Origin: Piscinibacter defluvii | GTDB taxonomy: Bacteria; Pseudomonadota; Gammaproteobacteria; Burkholderiales; Burkholderiaceae_C | Length of the DNA stretch: 64,000 nt | Assembly: GCF_004011805.1 (NCBI RefSeq) | Contig: NZ_ML137198.1 | Span: 124,001 to 188,000 of the forward strand | Direction of reading: 5' to 3' | Part shown: one piece after another, positions 34,253 through 45,050 of the stretch | How positions within the stretch are numbered: position 1 is the stretch's first letter | Layout of the letters: the number at the start of each line of letters is the position of its first letter | Translations under genes and position numbers: made by a program | The notes under the pieces: model-generated | The model's database searches: none | What the model saw: only the letters and a program-made list of their open reading frames with translations | Told to the model about the DNA's origin: nothing

Positions 34253-34830
34253 CGCGGTACCTCCGCGGCCTTCGCGCGGTGCGCAGCGACCGCCTCGCGC
34301 AGCCAGCCCCAGGCTTCGTGCTCTCCCGCGCCGGCGGTCTTGTCGATCGCGATCTGCAGGTAGGCCATCTCGGCGTCGACCTTCTGCGCCGGCAGCATGT
34401 GCAGACGACTGACCAGCACCGCGCCCTCCACCACTGCCGCCTGCGCCCGGTTCAGCCCCGGGAAGACCGCGTGCACGACCTCGTGCACACGCTGCATGCG
34501 CAGCACGGGTCGCTGCGGGTCGTCCACCTGCTCGGCCAGGCGCAGCTCGACATGGCTGAGCGCCGCCGCCAGGCGCACGCCGCGGATCGTCTCGGCCGGC
34601 AGCGTGGGCCAGGCGCGGCGCCCGGTGACGCAGCCGGCGAACACCCGCCCGTCGACCACGATGTTCAGCACCGCGTGGCCGGTGGCGAGGATGTTGGCCA
34701 GGGTCGTCGACGGCTTGAACGGCATCAGCACCACCTGCCCGGCCTGGTAGCGCACACCCATCGGCGCGACATGGCTCGCGCCTTCGGCGGAGACCGTGGT
34801 CACCACCGCCTCGAAGATCTGGTCGTTCAT
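34249..34830 (-). CDS. DUF447-family (flavin-reductase-like) protein
   Basis: A 193-residue protein of the DUF447 group, a split-barrel fold related to FMN-binding proteins. Visible: the first strand (FEAVVTTVSAEG) and the APMGVRY segment. DUF447 genes occur beside H4MPT and methanofuran genes in archaea and methylotrophs, with no assigned reaction. The start ATG at 34830 overlaps the upstream gene by four bases and its stop overlaps mfnB, so it belongs to the pterin/furan operon. It may bind FMN and act in a reduction step. Confidence 0.8.
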   Translation of the reverse strand: MNDQIFEAVVTTVSAEGASHVAPMGVRYQAGQVVLMPFKPSTTLANILATGHAVLNIVVDGRVFAGCVTGRRAWPTLPAETIRGVRLAAALSHVELRLAEQVDDPQRPVLRMQRVHEVVHAVFPGLNRAQAAVVEGAVLVSRLHMLPAQKVDAEMAYLQIAIDKTAGAGEHEAWGWLREAVAAHRAKAAEVPR

Positions 34831-36203
34831 CGTCTCGTCGTGCCCGGTGCACACCAGGCGTTCAGGTCCTCGGCATCGCGCTCGACGGCGCAGCCCCAGT
34901 CCAGCGGCTGGTCCTGCACGTAACGCTTGCCGAGCCGCCAGGCGAGCTCTGCATGTGCAAGTTCCACGCCCATGTAGAAGGCGTGCGAGGCATCGTTTTC
35001 CAGGTGCAGCTGCGGCCACAGCTCGAAGGCACCCTGCCCCGTGCGCAGGCCGTCGCGGTTGTAGACGTGCACGCCGGCCTCGGAGACCTGCACGCGGAAG
35101 TTCGGGTCGCGCACTTGCGAGGCCGTTGCCGCGATCTCCTCCGGCGAGTCGGGGAACGGATGCTTCGCGTGCACCGTCATCAGCTGGTCCGACAGCCCCT
35201 TGGGCAGCGAACGCTGGCGCGCCGCGGCATGCATGATGCGGCGCGCCCAGTCGGCCTCGCGCACCGCACGCCGCGCATGTGCGCTGACCTGCGTGGTCAG
35301 CACCGCGGCCACGTTCAGCTCGGCGGCGAGGCCGAACAGGATCGCGTTGATGCCCGAGGTGTCCGCCTCGGTCAGCTCGGTGAGGTTGCCGATGCCCATC
35401 ATGATCGGCGCCTCGGGGAAGCGCTCGCGCAGCCGGTGGTAGCGCACGATCGAGGCGGTCAGGCCGAAGGGGATGGGGTCGAGGATGGGGTCGGCCAGGA
35501 AGGCGCAGCCGCGGGCCTGCAGGGCCTCGACGGCGGCGAACAGCGAGGCCTCGTCGTGCGGCACGCGCGGGATCAGCACCGGCGTGGCGGCCACCTCGTC
35601 GGCGATCCACAGCGTGCCTTCGTGCAGGCTGAGCAGGTAGTCGGCCCCCGCGCGGCCGCCGCGCAGCAGTTCCTGCGGGTCCATCGAGTCGATGCTGACC
35701 GCCAGGCCCTCGGCCTTGAGCGCGCGCACCGCGTCCTCGACCTGCGGGAACGGCGTCTCGGGCAGGCCGCCGAGGTCGATCACGTCGGCGCCGTCGCGCT
35801 TCAGCACGCGGGCACGCGCGACGATCTGCTCGACCGTGAGCCGCGGCGCATCGACGATCTCGGCAAAGATCGCCACCTCGTACTCGCTCAGGTCCACCGG
35901 TCGCGCGGCGCGGTCGAAGAAGCGCGGCAGGTCCTTCAGCTCCTCTGGGCCGCGCTGCACCGGGATGCCGTAGTGCGCCGCGAGCGCATCGAGATCACCG
36001 CGGCAGCGCCCCGGCACGACGATGCGGTTCGCCTGCACCGGCGCGGCGACGCGGCGCCGGATCATCTCGGCGGTCATCAGCGCGGCCACCTGCAGGCCGA
36101 TCTCGCGCACCTCCCAGGTGAAGGGCGCGTCGTCGATCGAGCCCAGCACCTTCTCGAGTTGCGGCTGCGCGAGGCGGCCGGTCAGGAAGAGGATGTGTTC
36201 CAC
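34827..36203 (-). CDS. Dihydropteroate-synthase-related protein of the H4MPT pathway
   Basis: A 458-residue two-part protein. The N-terminal ~130 residues are specific to this family; residues ~150-370 form a DHPS-like TIM barrel with ADVIDLGGLPETPFPQ, VSIDSMDP and PIMMGIGNLTELTEADTSG. It is the type proposed to link the pterin to ribofuranosyl-aminobenzene phosphate in H4MPT synthesis, replacing ordinary FolP. The start is GTG at 36203, overlapping the end of the flavoprotein gene by 22 bases. The four-base overlap with DUF447 follows. Confidence 0.82.
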   Translation of the reverse strand: MEHILFLTGRLAQPQLEKVLGSIDDAPFTWEVREIGLQVAALMTAEMIRRRVAAPVQANRIVVPGRCRGDLDALAAHYGIPVQRGPEELKDLPRFFDRAARPVDLSEYEVAIFAEIVDAPRLTVEQIVARARVLKRDGADVIDLGGLPETPFPQVEDAVRALKAEGLAVSIDSMDPQELLRGGRAGADYLLSLHEGTLWIADEVAATPVLIPRVPHDEASLFAAVEALQARGCAFLADPILDPIPFGLTASIVRYHRLRERFPEAPIMMGIGNLTELTEADTSGINAILFGLAAELNVAAVLTTQVSAHARRAVREADWARRIMHAAARQRSLPKGLSDQLMTVHAKHPFPDSPEEIAATASQVRDPNFRVQVSEAGVHVYNRDGLRTGQGAFELWPQLHLENDASHAFYMGVELAHAELAWRLGKRYVQDQPLDWGCAVERDAEDLNAWCAPGTTRR

Positions 36204-36757
36204 GTCAGCGACAACTCATGAAGGCGCTTCTCGAGAGCGGCTTCCAGTTCTGCCGGCGAGGCCACCACGCGGCAGAAGTCGATCTCGCGCAGGCGGTCCA
36301 CGTTGTCGAGCTCGATGCGGCGCGGCCGCAGCGTGACCCAGTCGTGCGGCGACTTCGTCACCACCACCGGCTCGGTGTCGCAGGCGAACACGATGCCCGG
36401 GATGCGCAGCTTGCCGGCCTGCGCGAACATGTTGGTCGGCAGCGTGTCGCTGATGCCGAAGGCGCACTTGGCCACGGTGTTGCTCGTGGCCGGGGCGATC
36501 ACCACCGTGTGGTAGATGTCCTCGTACAGCATGCCCACGGGCACGGCGCTGGCGGTCTTGTCGCGCACCAGACGGAAGCCGGGCGCGAAGCGCGAGCGCA
36601 GGTCCTCGAGCCGGATGCCGTAGATGCCCAGCACCTCCTCGCCGGCATCGGAGAGGAACAGGTCGAGCCCGGGCAGGCGCTGCGCCAGCGCCATCGCCTC
36701 GTCGAGGAAATGCCCGGAGCCGGTGATGCACCAGGCGAAGCGCGAACGCGTCGGCAC
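36182..36757 (-). CDS. dmrB: Flavoprotein, probable dihydromethanopterin reductase DmrB
   Basis: A 191-residue FMN-binding flavoprotein: RFAWCITGSGHFLDEA is the FMN-phosphate loop and IAPATSNTVAKCAFGISDTLPTN the second flavin loop. That matches the archaeoflavoprotein/DmrB family, shown in Burkholderia to reduce dihydromethanopterin to H4MPT. No ATG fits; I use GTG at 36757, just outside the end of the sigma-54 activator gene (stop at 36783). The open frame continues into the activator gene in another frame, which is not credible as coding. Confidence 0.78.
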   Translation of the reverse strand: MPTRSRFAWCITGSGHFLDEAMALAQRLPGLDLFLSDAGEEVLGIYGIRLEDLRSRFAPGFRLVRDKTASAVPVGMLYEDIYHTVVIAPATSNTVAKCAFGISDTLPTNMFAQAGKLRIPGIVFACDTEPVVVTKSPHDWVTLRPRRIELDNVDRLREIDFCRVVASPAELEAALEKRLHELSLTWNTSSS

Positions 36758-36782
36758 CGACGCGTTGTCGAGCGCGCCGTGG

Positions 36783-38825
<2,043 letters not shown>

Positions 38826-38994
38826 CAGGGTCTCCGGTACAGTCGGCCGTCTGCTGCGGCGCTCGCCCGGGGATTGTGTGCCTCCGGGGGCGGTGGACCC
38901 CCCCGGGAAACACCGATGGTCCAAGGGCACGGGCGCGCATTTTGCAGCAGGGCGTGACCCGCCCGGACCCACCCCACGCACGAGAGTCGCATTG

Positions 38995-39471
38995 ATGTCC
39001 ATCAGTCCGCAACCCCTGGCTCCGGCCCCGCGCACGCTCGACGATGCCGCGCTGGACCTGATCTTCATCGAGGGCTTCACCGGCGCGACGGTGATCGGCA
39101 TCCACACCAGCGAGCTGCACCAGGCGCAGCCGCTGGTGATCGACGTGCATGCCGGCGTGCCTCGGCCACGCGCCTGCGACACCGACCGCATCGGCGACAC
39201 GATCGACTACGGCGTGGTGCGCGAGCGCCTGCAGCGCCTGCTGCGCGAACACCGGCTGCAGCTGCTCGAGGCCTTCGCCGAGGCGGTGGCGACGATCCTG
39301 CTCGACGAGTTCGGTGCGCGCTGGGTGCGCGTGAAGGTCGTCAAGCCGCGCAAGTTCGACGACGTGCAGGCGGTGGGCGTGCAAATCGAACGCTGGGCGC
39401 CGGAGAAGCCGCGTTCGGCCGCGGCGGTGCTGCACCTGATCGGCAGCGGCATGGTGCCCGGCGGGCGCTAG
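38995..39471 (+). CDS. folB: Dihydroneopterin aldolase-like protein (FolB family)
   Basis: A 158-residue FolB-type protein: IFIEGFTGATVIGIHTSELHQAQPLVIDV at the start, TIDYGVVRERL in the middle and VVKPRKFDDVQAVGVQIER near the end. It makes 6-hydroxymethyl-dihydropterin from dihydroneopterin, a precursor for folate and H4MPT. The ATG at 38995 is the start nearest the conserved part. It stands alone on the plus strand between the activator gene and fae, so it likely belongs to the H4MPT set rather than the general folate set. Confidence 0.85.
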   Translation: MSISPQPLAPAPRTLDDAALDLIFIEGFTGATVIGIHTSELHQAQPLVIDVHAGVPRPRACDTDRIGDTIDYGVVRERLQRLLREHRLQLLEAFAEAVATILLDEFGARWVRVKVVKPRKFDDVQAVGVQIERWAPEKPRSAAAVLHLIGSGMVPGGR

Positions 39472-39482
39472 GGCCAACAAGA

Positions 39483-39535
39483 ACCGACCGGACCAGCCGG
39501 TAGAAACAAAAAACCGACCGGACGAGCCGGTCGGT
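39483..39535. terminator. Tandem intrinsic terminators between folB and fae
   Basis: Minus strand: a perfect 9-bp stem (39527-39535 with 39513-39521), five-base loop, followed by a T-run (A-run 39508-39513 on the plus strand). A degenerate second copy (ACCGACCGG...CCGGT) lies at 39483-39501. The main one ends the leftward fae transcript. For the rightward folB transcript the same stems could serve, but there is no T-run on that side. Convergent genes sharing one terminator fits the layout. Confidence 0.85.
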
Positions 39536-39590
39536 GATCCCTCTCAACCCTCTGTCCGAAGCAGCGCAGCCCGAGGGCTGCGCGTCGAAC

Positions 39591-40100
39591 TCATTTCGCC
39601 TGGAACGGGTGGGCGACGGTGCCCTTCTTGGCGACGACCTCGGCCGCGGTCGGCGAGCCGGCGACGGCGCGCTGGATCGACTCGCGGACGGCACGGTAGT
39701 TGTAGTCCTGGATCTTCTTGTCGTCTTCGGCAAGCCAGTGGATGAACACGCCGACGCAGACGAACAGGTTGTCGGCCTCCGCGGCCGGGATGGTGCCGTC
39801 CTCGACGCTGTCGGCCACCGCCATCGCGACGGCGCGCTGCGCCGGGCCGAACATCTGCACCGCCTGCTTGGCGCCCTTGATGGTGACCTTGTTGAACATC
39901 ACGGTCGCCGGCTTGGTCAGCAGGTTCGGCGCCACCACCGCGAGCAGCGAGGTGAAGCCGTCCTTGTTGTTGGTCAGCGCGTTGGCGAAGGCGGACTCGG
40001 CAGCCGAGCCGCGCGGCCCGATGATCAGGTCGATGTGGGCAACCTCGTTGCCGTCGCCGACGAGCGACTCACCGACCATCATGCGATCAATCTTTGCCAT
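39591..40100 (-). CDS. fae: Formaldehyde-activating enzyme Fae (canonical)
   Basis: A 169-residue enzyme that condenses formaldehyde with H4MPT to methylene-H4MPT, the entry to the oxidation pathway. It is close to the Methylobacterium type in length and sequence, with [23 protein letters not shown] containing the catalytic histidine (His22), then [14 protein letters not shown] and FIHWLAEDD. An AGGAGATT ribosome site precedes ATG 40100. It is the last gene of the leftward mtdB-mch run, separated by 106 bases from the CitG-like gene, and probably also has its own promoter; high expression is expected. Confidence 0.97.
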   Translation of the reverse strand: MAKIDRMMVGESLVGDGNEVAHIDLIIGPRGSAAESAFANALTNNKDGFTSLLAVVAPNLLTKPATVMFNKVTIKGAKQAVQMFGPAQRAVAMAVADSVEDGTIPAAEADNLFVCVGVFIHWLAEDDKKIQDYNYRAVRESIQRAVAGSPTAAEVVAKKGTVAHPFQAK

Positions 40101-40206
40101 GGCTTTGCAATCTCCTGTGGTGTGGTTCTGCGGGGTGTCGACACACTGGCCATGCACCAGCGCGACGAAGACCCTATCACGATCCATGCCACGCGTCAGC
40201 CGCGTG

Positions 40207-41064
40207 TCAGGCGAGCGCGGCGAGCAGCAGCGTCGCGACGGTCAGGTCGGCGCTTGTGCCCGGGTTGATGCCCTGCGCCTTGAGCGCCTCGTCCCAGGCG
40301 GCGAAGGCCGGATCGCGCTGCGGCTGCGCCACCCCGAGCCAGCCGTGCGCCGCGTGCATGACAGTCTGTGCCACGGCCTCGCCGTGTTTTCGAACAATGT
40401 GTGAATCGGGGAAACGCGCCAGCCAATGCAGGAACACCTGCTGCACCGGCGCGGCGGCAGCCGCGTCGACGGGCGCCGGCGGCATCGGCGGCATGAGTAC
40501 AAACCCGGAGGCGGCAAGCGCTTCGGCGGCCGCCAGCAGCTCGCGGTAGCCGCCGGCGTACTGTCGCGCGATCAGGTCGCGCCCGGCTGCCAGCGCCATC
40601 GCCTCGCGCAGGCCGACGCTGGGCGCCGCGTGCACGTCCTGCGCCGGCGCCGTCCCGAGGCCGCCGGGGTTCGCCTGCGCGATCGCGCGGTAGGCCGCCG
40701 CGGCGTCGTCCAGCGCCAGGCCGGCCAGCACGGCCTCGAGGGCCTCGGCCCAGGGCGTCTGCGGCGCGCGTAGCTCCGCGGCCCGGGCGATCGGCGCGCA
40801 CAGCAGCACGATGCCGAGGTTGGTGTTGCAGCCGGCGCTCGCCCAGCTGGCCTGCACCGCGCGCTCGATGCGCGCCCCGACCGCGGCGCCGCGCTCGAAC
40901 AGCGGCACCGCCGCCGCCTGGGCACTGGCGATGAACTGCCGCGCCTGCATGCCGTGGCCGGCCGAGGCCAGGCTCACGTTGCCGGGCTTGCGCACCGCCA
41001 CGTCCAGCGTGCAGGCGGCGAGGAAGGCCGCGCGTGCGCGCTCGAGCGTGTCGTCGGCAGTCAT
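40207..41064 (-). CDS. Triphosphoribosyl-dephospho-CoA synthase-like (CitG/MdcB-family) protein
   Basis: A 285-residue helical protein of the CitG/MdcB family ([23 protein letters not shown] at the start, [19 protein letters not shown] at the end). Classical members transfer the triphosphoribosyl group from ATP to dephospho-CoA, but there are no citrate or malonate lyase genes here. Homologues occur in H4MPT gene sets of methylotrophs and archaea. A related phosphoribosyl-transfer step in pterin or methanofuran synthesis is likely, but unproven. Overlaps the ATP-grasp gene before it by four bases. Confidence 0.82.
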   Translation of the reverse strand: MTADDTLERARAAFLAACTLDVAVRKPGNVSLASAGHGMQARQFIASAQAAAVPLFERGAAVGARIERAVQASWASAGCNTNLGIVLLCAPIARAAELRAPQTPWAEALEAVLAGLALDDAAAAYRAIAQANPGGLGTAPAQDVHAAPSVGLREAMALAAGRDLIARQYAGGYRELLAAAEALAASGFVLMPPMPPAPVDAAAAAPVQQVFLHWLARFPDSHIVRKHGEAVAQTVMHAAHGWLGVAQPQRDPAFAAWDEALKAQGINPGTSADLTVATLLLAALA

Positions 41065-41981
41065 GCGCGCCGGGCCGGCACCTGCGCGGCGCAGCGTCGC
41101 GCGAGCAGGTCGTCGACCAGCGCGCCGGCGATGTTGAACGGGGTGACGCGCTGCAGGCCGTGCCAGGCCGCCACGCCGTTGACCTCGATGACCAGCGGCC
41201 CGGTCGGGCCGGGCATCAGGTCGATGCCCGCGTAGTCCATCTGCAGCGCCCGCGCCGCATCCTGCGCCAGGCGCGCCAGCTCGGGCGTGAGCTCGGCGCG
41301 CGCGACCCGCGCGCCCTGCGCGACGTTGTGGATCCAGTGCGTGCTGACGCGCCGCATCGCGGTCACCGCGCGCCCGCCGATCACCAGCACGCGCCAGTCG
41401 AAGCCCGGTTGCGCGACCGGCGGCACGAAGCGCTGCAGGTAGGCCACGCCGCCATAGCCGCGCGAGAGCGGCGGCAGCGCGCGGAACGCGCCGTCCACCA
41501 GGCCGACCCGCTGCAGGCCCTTGCCCTGCGAGCCGAACAGCGGCTTGAGCACCAGCGCGTGGCCGGCCGCCGCCTCGCGCACCACGATCTGCTGGGCCTG
41601 CGCCGGCGACTCGACGGCCCAGGTCGGCGGGCACGGCACGCCCGCGGCGTGCAGCAGCAGCGAGGTCATCGACTTGTCGACGCTGCGCTCGATCGCCCGC
41701 GCGTCGTTGTAGACCGGGACGCCGAGCTCGCGCAGCGCGTGCAGCACGCCGAGCCGGCGCGTCACCTGCTCGAAGCTGCCGCCGGCAATGCCGCGCACCA
41801 GCACCGCGTCGGGCAGCTCGCGACCGAAGCCCGGCAGCGCCAGGCCGTGCCAGGCGTGGCCGGTGTCGATGCGCACGTCGGCCAGGTCCAGGCAGCGCCC
41901 CAGCGCGCCGCGGGCGCGCAGGGCCGCCTGCAGCTGGCGCGTGTGCCAGCCCACCTCGTCGGTCGCGATCGCGATGCGCAT
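41061..41981 (-). CDS. RimK-type ATP-grasp ligase of the C1 gene set
   Basis: A 306-residue ATP-grasp protein related to RimK and to archaeal MptN (H4MPT:glutamate ligase). Visible: VLKPLFGSQGKGL (ATP lysine and glycine loop), DWRVLVIGGRAVTAMRR, and IEVNGVAAWHGLQ. The ATG at 41981 shares a base with the mch stop; a GTG one codon earlier is also possible. It may add glutamate to a C1 cofactor. Methylotroph dephospho-H4MPT lacks the archaeal glutamyl tail, so polyglutamylation of methanofuran is one alternative. Confidence 0.78.
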   Translation of the reverse strand: MRIAIATDEVGWHTRQLQAALRARGALGRCLDLADVRIDTGHAWHGLALPGFGRELPDAVLVRGIAGGSFEQVTRRLGVLHALRELGVPVYNDARAIERSVDKSMTSLLLHAAGVPCPPTWAVESPAQAQQIVVREAAAGHALVLKPLFGSQGKGLQRVGLVDGAFRALPPLSRGYGGVAYLQRFVPPVAQPGFDWRVLVIGGRAVTAMRRVSTHWIHNVAQGARVARAELTPELARLAQDAARALQMDYAGIDLMPGPTGPLVIEVNGVAAWHGLQRVTPFNIAGALVDDLLARRCAAQVPARRA

Positions 41982-42985
41982 CACTCGGCGTCGAGCCAGA
42001 GCTTGCGCAGCAGGTCCATGTCAAGCGCACCGGCATGCCAGGTGCGGCCGCTGTCGACGTTGCTGACCCACACCTCGGCCGGCGCGAACAGCGCGCCGTC
42101 GATCTTGTAGAAGTCGTACTCCACGTCCTTGAAGATCTGCGCGAAGGAGCGGCCGTAGTCCTTCGAGTTGCGCGAGGGCAGGCGCTGCGCCAGGTCGCGC
42201 GCCGCGTCGTCGCCGCCGCGCACGGCCAGGTGAACCCGCCCGCCATACAGGATCGCGTCGTTGGTGCGGCCCATCGCCTCGACGCCGTCGGGGCTGGGCG
42301 AGGGCAGCGGCGCGGTCGCCACGCCGTCGACCACCTGCGACAGGTCGAAGCCGAGTTCGTGCGCCTTGTGCAGCGCGACCTCGAGCACCCGCGCAACCAC
42401 CTGCGTCGTGCCGGCCAGGCTGCTGGTGGGCGTGAGCACCACGGTCAGCGCCTCGGGCGCCAGGCCGCAGTCGCGCAGCAGCTTCTCGAGGATCACCGCC
42501 GGCGGTGCGCGGTCGACCTCGAGCACGATCACGCCGCGCTCGGCGCGGTCGCGGTAGCCGAGCTCGGCGAACAGCGCTTCCTTGGCCGCCAGTGCGCGCG
42601 CCGGGCCGGAGCCGAGCGAGAAGAACTTCTTGCCGCCGGTCTCCTCCTTGCTCGCCGCCAGGCTCCAGCCGGCGTACTGGCTGGCCAGACAGGCGAGCAC
42701 CGGCTGCGAGCTGCGCGCCTCGAGCCAGCTCGGCCAGCCGTCGACCGCGCCGCTGCGCAGGCCGACCTGGCCGAAGCCACCCATGCAGATCTCGCCGATC
42801 AGCAGCCCGGCGGCGATGCTGCCCGGCGCCTCGATGCCGGCATCGACGATGGTCGGGCCGAGCGGGTCGCGCCGCACGGCCACGCGCAGCGCCGCGGCCT
42901 GCGCGACCAGTTGCTCGACCAGCGGCTGCACCTGCCGGTTCAGGCTCAGCTCGACGCCGGCCAGTGCCGGGGAATGTGGGTTCAT
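41981..42985 (-). CDS. mch: Methenyltetrahydromethanopterin cyclohydrolase Mch
   Basis: A 334-residue enzyme that hydrolyses methenyl-H4MPT to formyl-H4MPT. Family blocks: GIEAPGSIAAGLLIGEICMGGFGQV, SWLEARSSQPVLACLASQYAGW, KKFFSLGSGPARALA and MGRTNDAILYGGRV. Length matches known bacterial Mch (about 320-335). The start overlaps the ATP-grasp gene by four bases, and its stop overlaps the RimK-type gene by one base. Confidence 0.97.
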   Translation of the reverse strand: MNPHSPALAGVELSLNRQVQPLVEQLVAQAAALRVAVRRDPLGPTIVDAGIEAPGSIAAGLLIGEICMGGFGQVGLRSGAVDGWPSWLEARSSQPVLACLASQYAGWSLAASKEETGGKKFFSLGSGPARALAAKEALFAELGYRDRAERGVIVLEVDRAPPAVILEKLLRDCGLAPEALTVVLTPTSSLAGTTQVVARVLEVALHKAHELGFDLSQVVDGVATAPLPSPSPDGVEAMGRTNDAILYGGRVHLAVRGGDDAARDLAQRLPSRNSKDYGRSFAQIFKDVEYDFYKIDGALFAPAEVWVSNVDSGRTWHAGALDMDLLRKLWLDAE

Positions 42986-44112
42986 GCCAGGGTCTCCAGG
43001 GAGGTGAGCAATGCGTCGCTGCGCCGCGCGAGCTTATCGCGCACGGCCGCGGCGCTCGCTCCCTGCGCGTCGACGCTGCAGATGGGTTCGCCGGGCGACC
43101 AGGCCCAGGGAAGGTCGGGCAGGTCATGCACGTCCGGCTGCAGCGCCAGCCAGGCGAGCTGGCGCTCGACCAGCCGCAGCGGCGCCCGCGCAAACACGAT
43201 CTCGCTGCCGCGCACCGTGTCGGCGGCGCGCCGCGGCGTCGGCAGGCCCTCGCCGCGGCAGGCCTGCCGGTGCGCCTCGATCGGCCCGCCCTCGCCCACC
43301 TGCGGGTACAGCGCCACGCTGGCCGGCGGGCGGGCGTTCAGCTCCAGCACCTCGATGCGTTCGCCGTCGAGCAGGAAGTCGAGGCTGCCCAGGCCGCGCA
43401 GGCCGAAGGTCTCGACCAGGCTGCACACCGCGTGCGTGGCCTGGTCCAGCACCGCCACGGCCACCGGCACCGGACCGATCACGCCGCTGTAGAGGAAGCG
43501 CCAGCCGTGCCGCTCCTGCACGATCTGCTCGTTGCAGCCGAGCACGACGGCATCGCGCCCGTCGGCGACGAAGGTGGCCGACATCGGCACGCCGGGCCGC
43601 TCGCGCTGCAGGTACGTGGTGGCCGACAGCGCGCGCAGCGAGTGGCGCGGCGCGGCGACGATGTGCGTGCCGCCGCTGCCGGCGGCGTCCTTGACCAGCC
43701 AGCCCTCGCGCTCGTCGGGCCAGTCGCGCCGCACCGGCGGGTGCGCGATGCCGGCCGCGTCGAGCGCGGCGAAGAAGGCTCCGGGGTCGCGCACGCGCGC
43801 GACGGTCTCGGCATCGTTGCCGATCAGGGGCAGGCGCTGCGCGCCGGCGGCGAGCAGATCGGTGCGGCCGTCGAAGCCGCTGCCGGCGATCCAGCCCTCC
43901 ACGCCCTGCCCGCGCAGCGCCTCGAGCGCCGCGAGCAGCAGCGCGGCGTCGATGCGCAACGCCGACGGATCGCCAATGCGCGTCCAGTCCAGCGCGGCGC
44001 GGCGCGTGTCGCGGTCGCCGAACAGGTCCAGGGCCAGCACCTCATGGCCCTCGAGCGCGGCCAGCTCGGCCAGCACGCGCACGGAATAGCCTGCGAGGGC
44101 GAGGCGCGTCAC
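42982..44112 (-). CDS. ATP-grasp protein between mtdB and mch
   Basis: A 376-residue ATP-grasp family protein, in this position in many methylotroph H4MPT gene clusters. Motifs: WLVKDAAGSGGTHI (ATP-binding lysine and glycine loop), FVADGRDAVVLGC and IEVLELNARPPASVALY (metal-binding acidic/Asn). The first ~90 residues (YSVRVLAELAALEGHEVLALDLFGD) form a Rossmann-like preATP-grasp domain. Mutants in cluster genes of this kind abolish H4MPT synthesis in Methylobacterium, but the reaction catalysed is unknown. Four-base overlaps with mtdB and mch. Confidence 0.8.
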   Translation of the reverse strand: MTRLALAGYSVRVLAELAALEGHEVLALDLFGDRDTRRAALDWTRIGDPSALRIDAALLLAALEALRGQGVEGWIAGSGFDGRTDLLAAGAQRLPLIGNDAETVARVRDPGAFFAALDAAGIAHPPVRRDWPDEREGWLVKDAAGSGGTHIVAAPRHSLRALSATTYLQRERPGVPMSATFVADGRDAVVLGCNEQIVQERHGWRFLYSGVIGPVPVAVAVLDQATHAVCSLVETFGLRGLGSLDFLLDGERIEVLELNARPPASVALYPQVGEGGPIEAHRQACRGEGLPTPRRAADTVRGSEIVFARAPLRLVERQLAWLALQPDVHDLPDLPWAWSPGEPICSVDAQGASAAAVRDKLARRSDALLTSLETLA

Positions 44113-45023
44113 TGCTTGGCGGCAGACTCGGCGAGGAAGGCCCGCGCCGTGGCGAAGGCCTCGGCGAAGCCGAGCCGCACCGCCTTCTCGGCCTCGCGCA
44201 TCTGCAACAGCAGGCGGTGCTGCGTCTGGTACTTGACGTTGCCGATCGCCAGCGCGCCGATGCCCAGCGCCGCCGTGCCTGCCAGCGGCCTGGCGTCGTC
44301 CATCACGCCGACACCGGCAATCCCCTCGGGCGGCACGGCGTTCACGTCGGCGGCCACCTTCAGGTCCTTCGCGAAGCCCAGGTCCTCGGCCGAGACCACC
44401 TGCACGCCGGCGGCGGCGCAGGCCAGCAGCACGTCGGCCTCGCCGATGGACGTGCGCACCGCGGCCCGGTCGCCGCCGGAAATGCCGTGCAGCGTGACGC
44501 CGAAGCGCGCGCCGGTTTCGCGGGCGGCCTGCTCGGCGACATCGATGCCGTTGCGGCTGGACAGCCAGACCGTGGCACCCGCCTGCGCCGCGATCACGCC
44601 GGCGATGCGCCCGACCGGCCCGGTGCCGCCGAGAACGACGACGCGCTGGCCGTCGAGCCCGGCGGCGCCCTGCCTCTTCAGCGCCGCCTCGACGCAGGCC
44701 ACCATCGCCGCGGCGGTGGTGTAGGCCCCGCTCGGATCGGCCATCAGCGACACGACGAAGGGCTTGACCATCGCGCTCTTGGCGCGCTCGAGCATGTCGG
44801 CGGCGAGCAGCGCATCGCGCCCGCCGATGAAGATGCCGGTGCGCTGCACGCCCTTGGGCCCGCGCGAGAAGATTGCGTCCTGCGTCAGCCCGGTGATGCT
44901 GTCGAGACTGGCGTCGCAGTACGGCACGATGATCTGGTAGCCGGCGTCGGCGGCCATGTTGATGTCGAACGGGCTCATCTGCCGGCCCGGCGTGAACATG
45001 TGCAGGATGTAGGGGCGTTCCAT
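44109..45023 (-). CDS. mtdB: NAD(P)-dependent methylene-H4MPT dehydrogenase MtdB
   Basis: A 304-residue dehydrogenase that oxidises methylene-H4MPT to methenyl-H4MPT. The N-terminal part (ILHMFTPGRQMSPFDINMAADAG) and the central Rossmann motif VVVLGGTGPVGRIAGVIAAQAG belong to the MtdA/MtdB family. The sequence YQIIVPYCDASLDSITGLTQDAIFSRGP places it with MtdB. It follows RFAP synthase by 27 bases and overlaps the ATP-grasp gene by four. Confidence 0.95.
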   Translation of the reverse strand: MERPYILHMFTPGRQMSPFDINMAADAGYQIIVPYCDASLDSITGLTQDAIFSRGPKGVQRTGIFIGGRDALLAADMLERAKSAMVKPFVVSLMADPSGAYTTAAAMVACVEAALKRQGAAGLDGQRVVVLGGTGPVGRIAGVIAAQAGATVWLSSRNGIDVAEQAARETGARFGVTLHGISGGDRAAVRTSIGEADVLLACAAAGVQVVSAEDLGFAKDLKVAADVNAVPPEGIAGVGVMDDARPLAGTAALGIGALAIGNVKYQTQHRLLLQMREAEKAVRLGFAEAFATARAFLAESAAKQ

Positions 45024-45050
45024 CGCGTGGTCTCTCGGGAAGTGATTCGG

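Noticed and set aside
38826-38994. Sigma-54 promoter before folB
   Set aside because: GGCAC and TTGCA words are present, but the GG to GC spacing is 16 instead of 10 bases.
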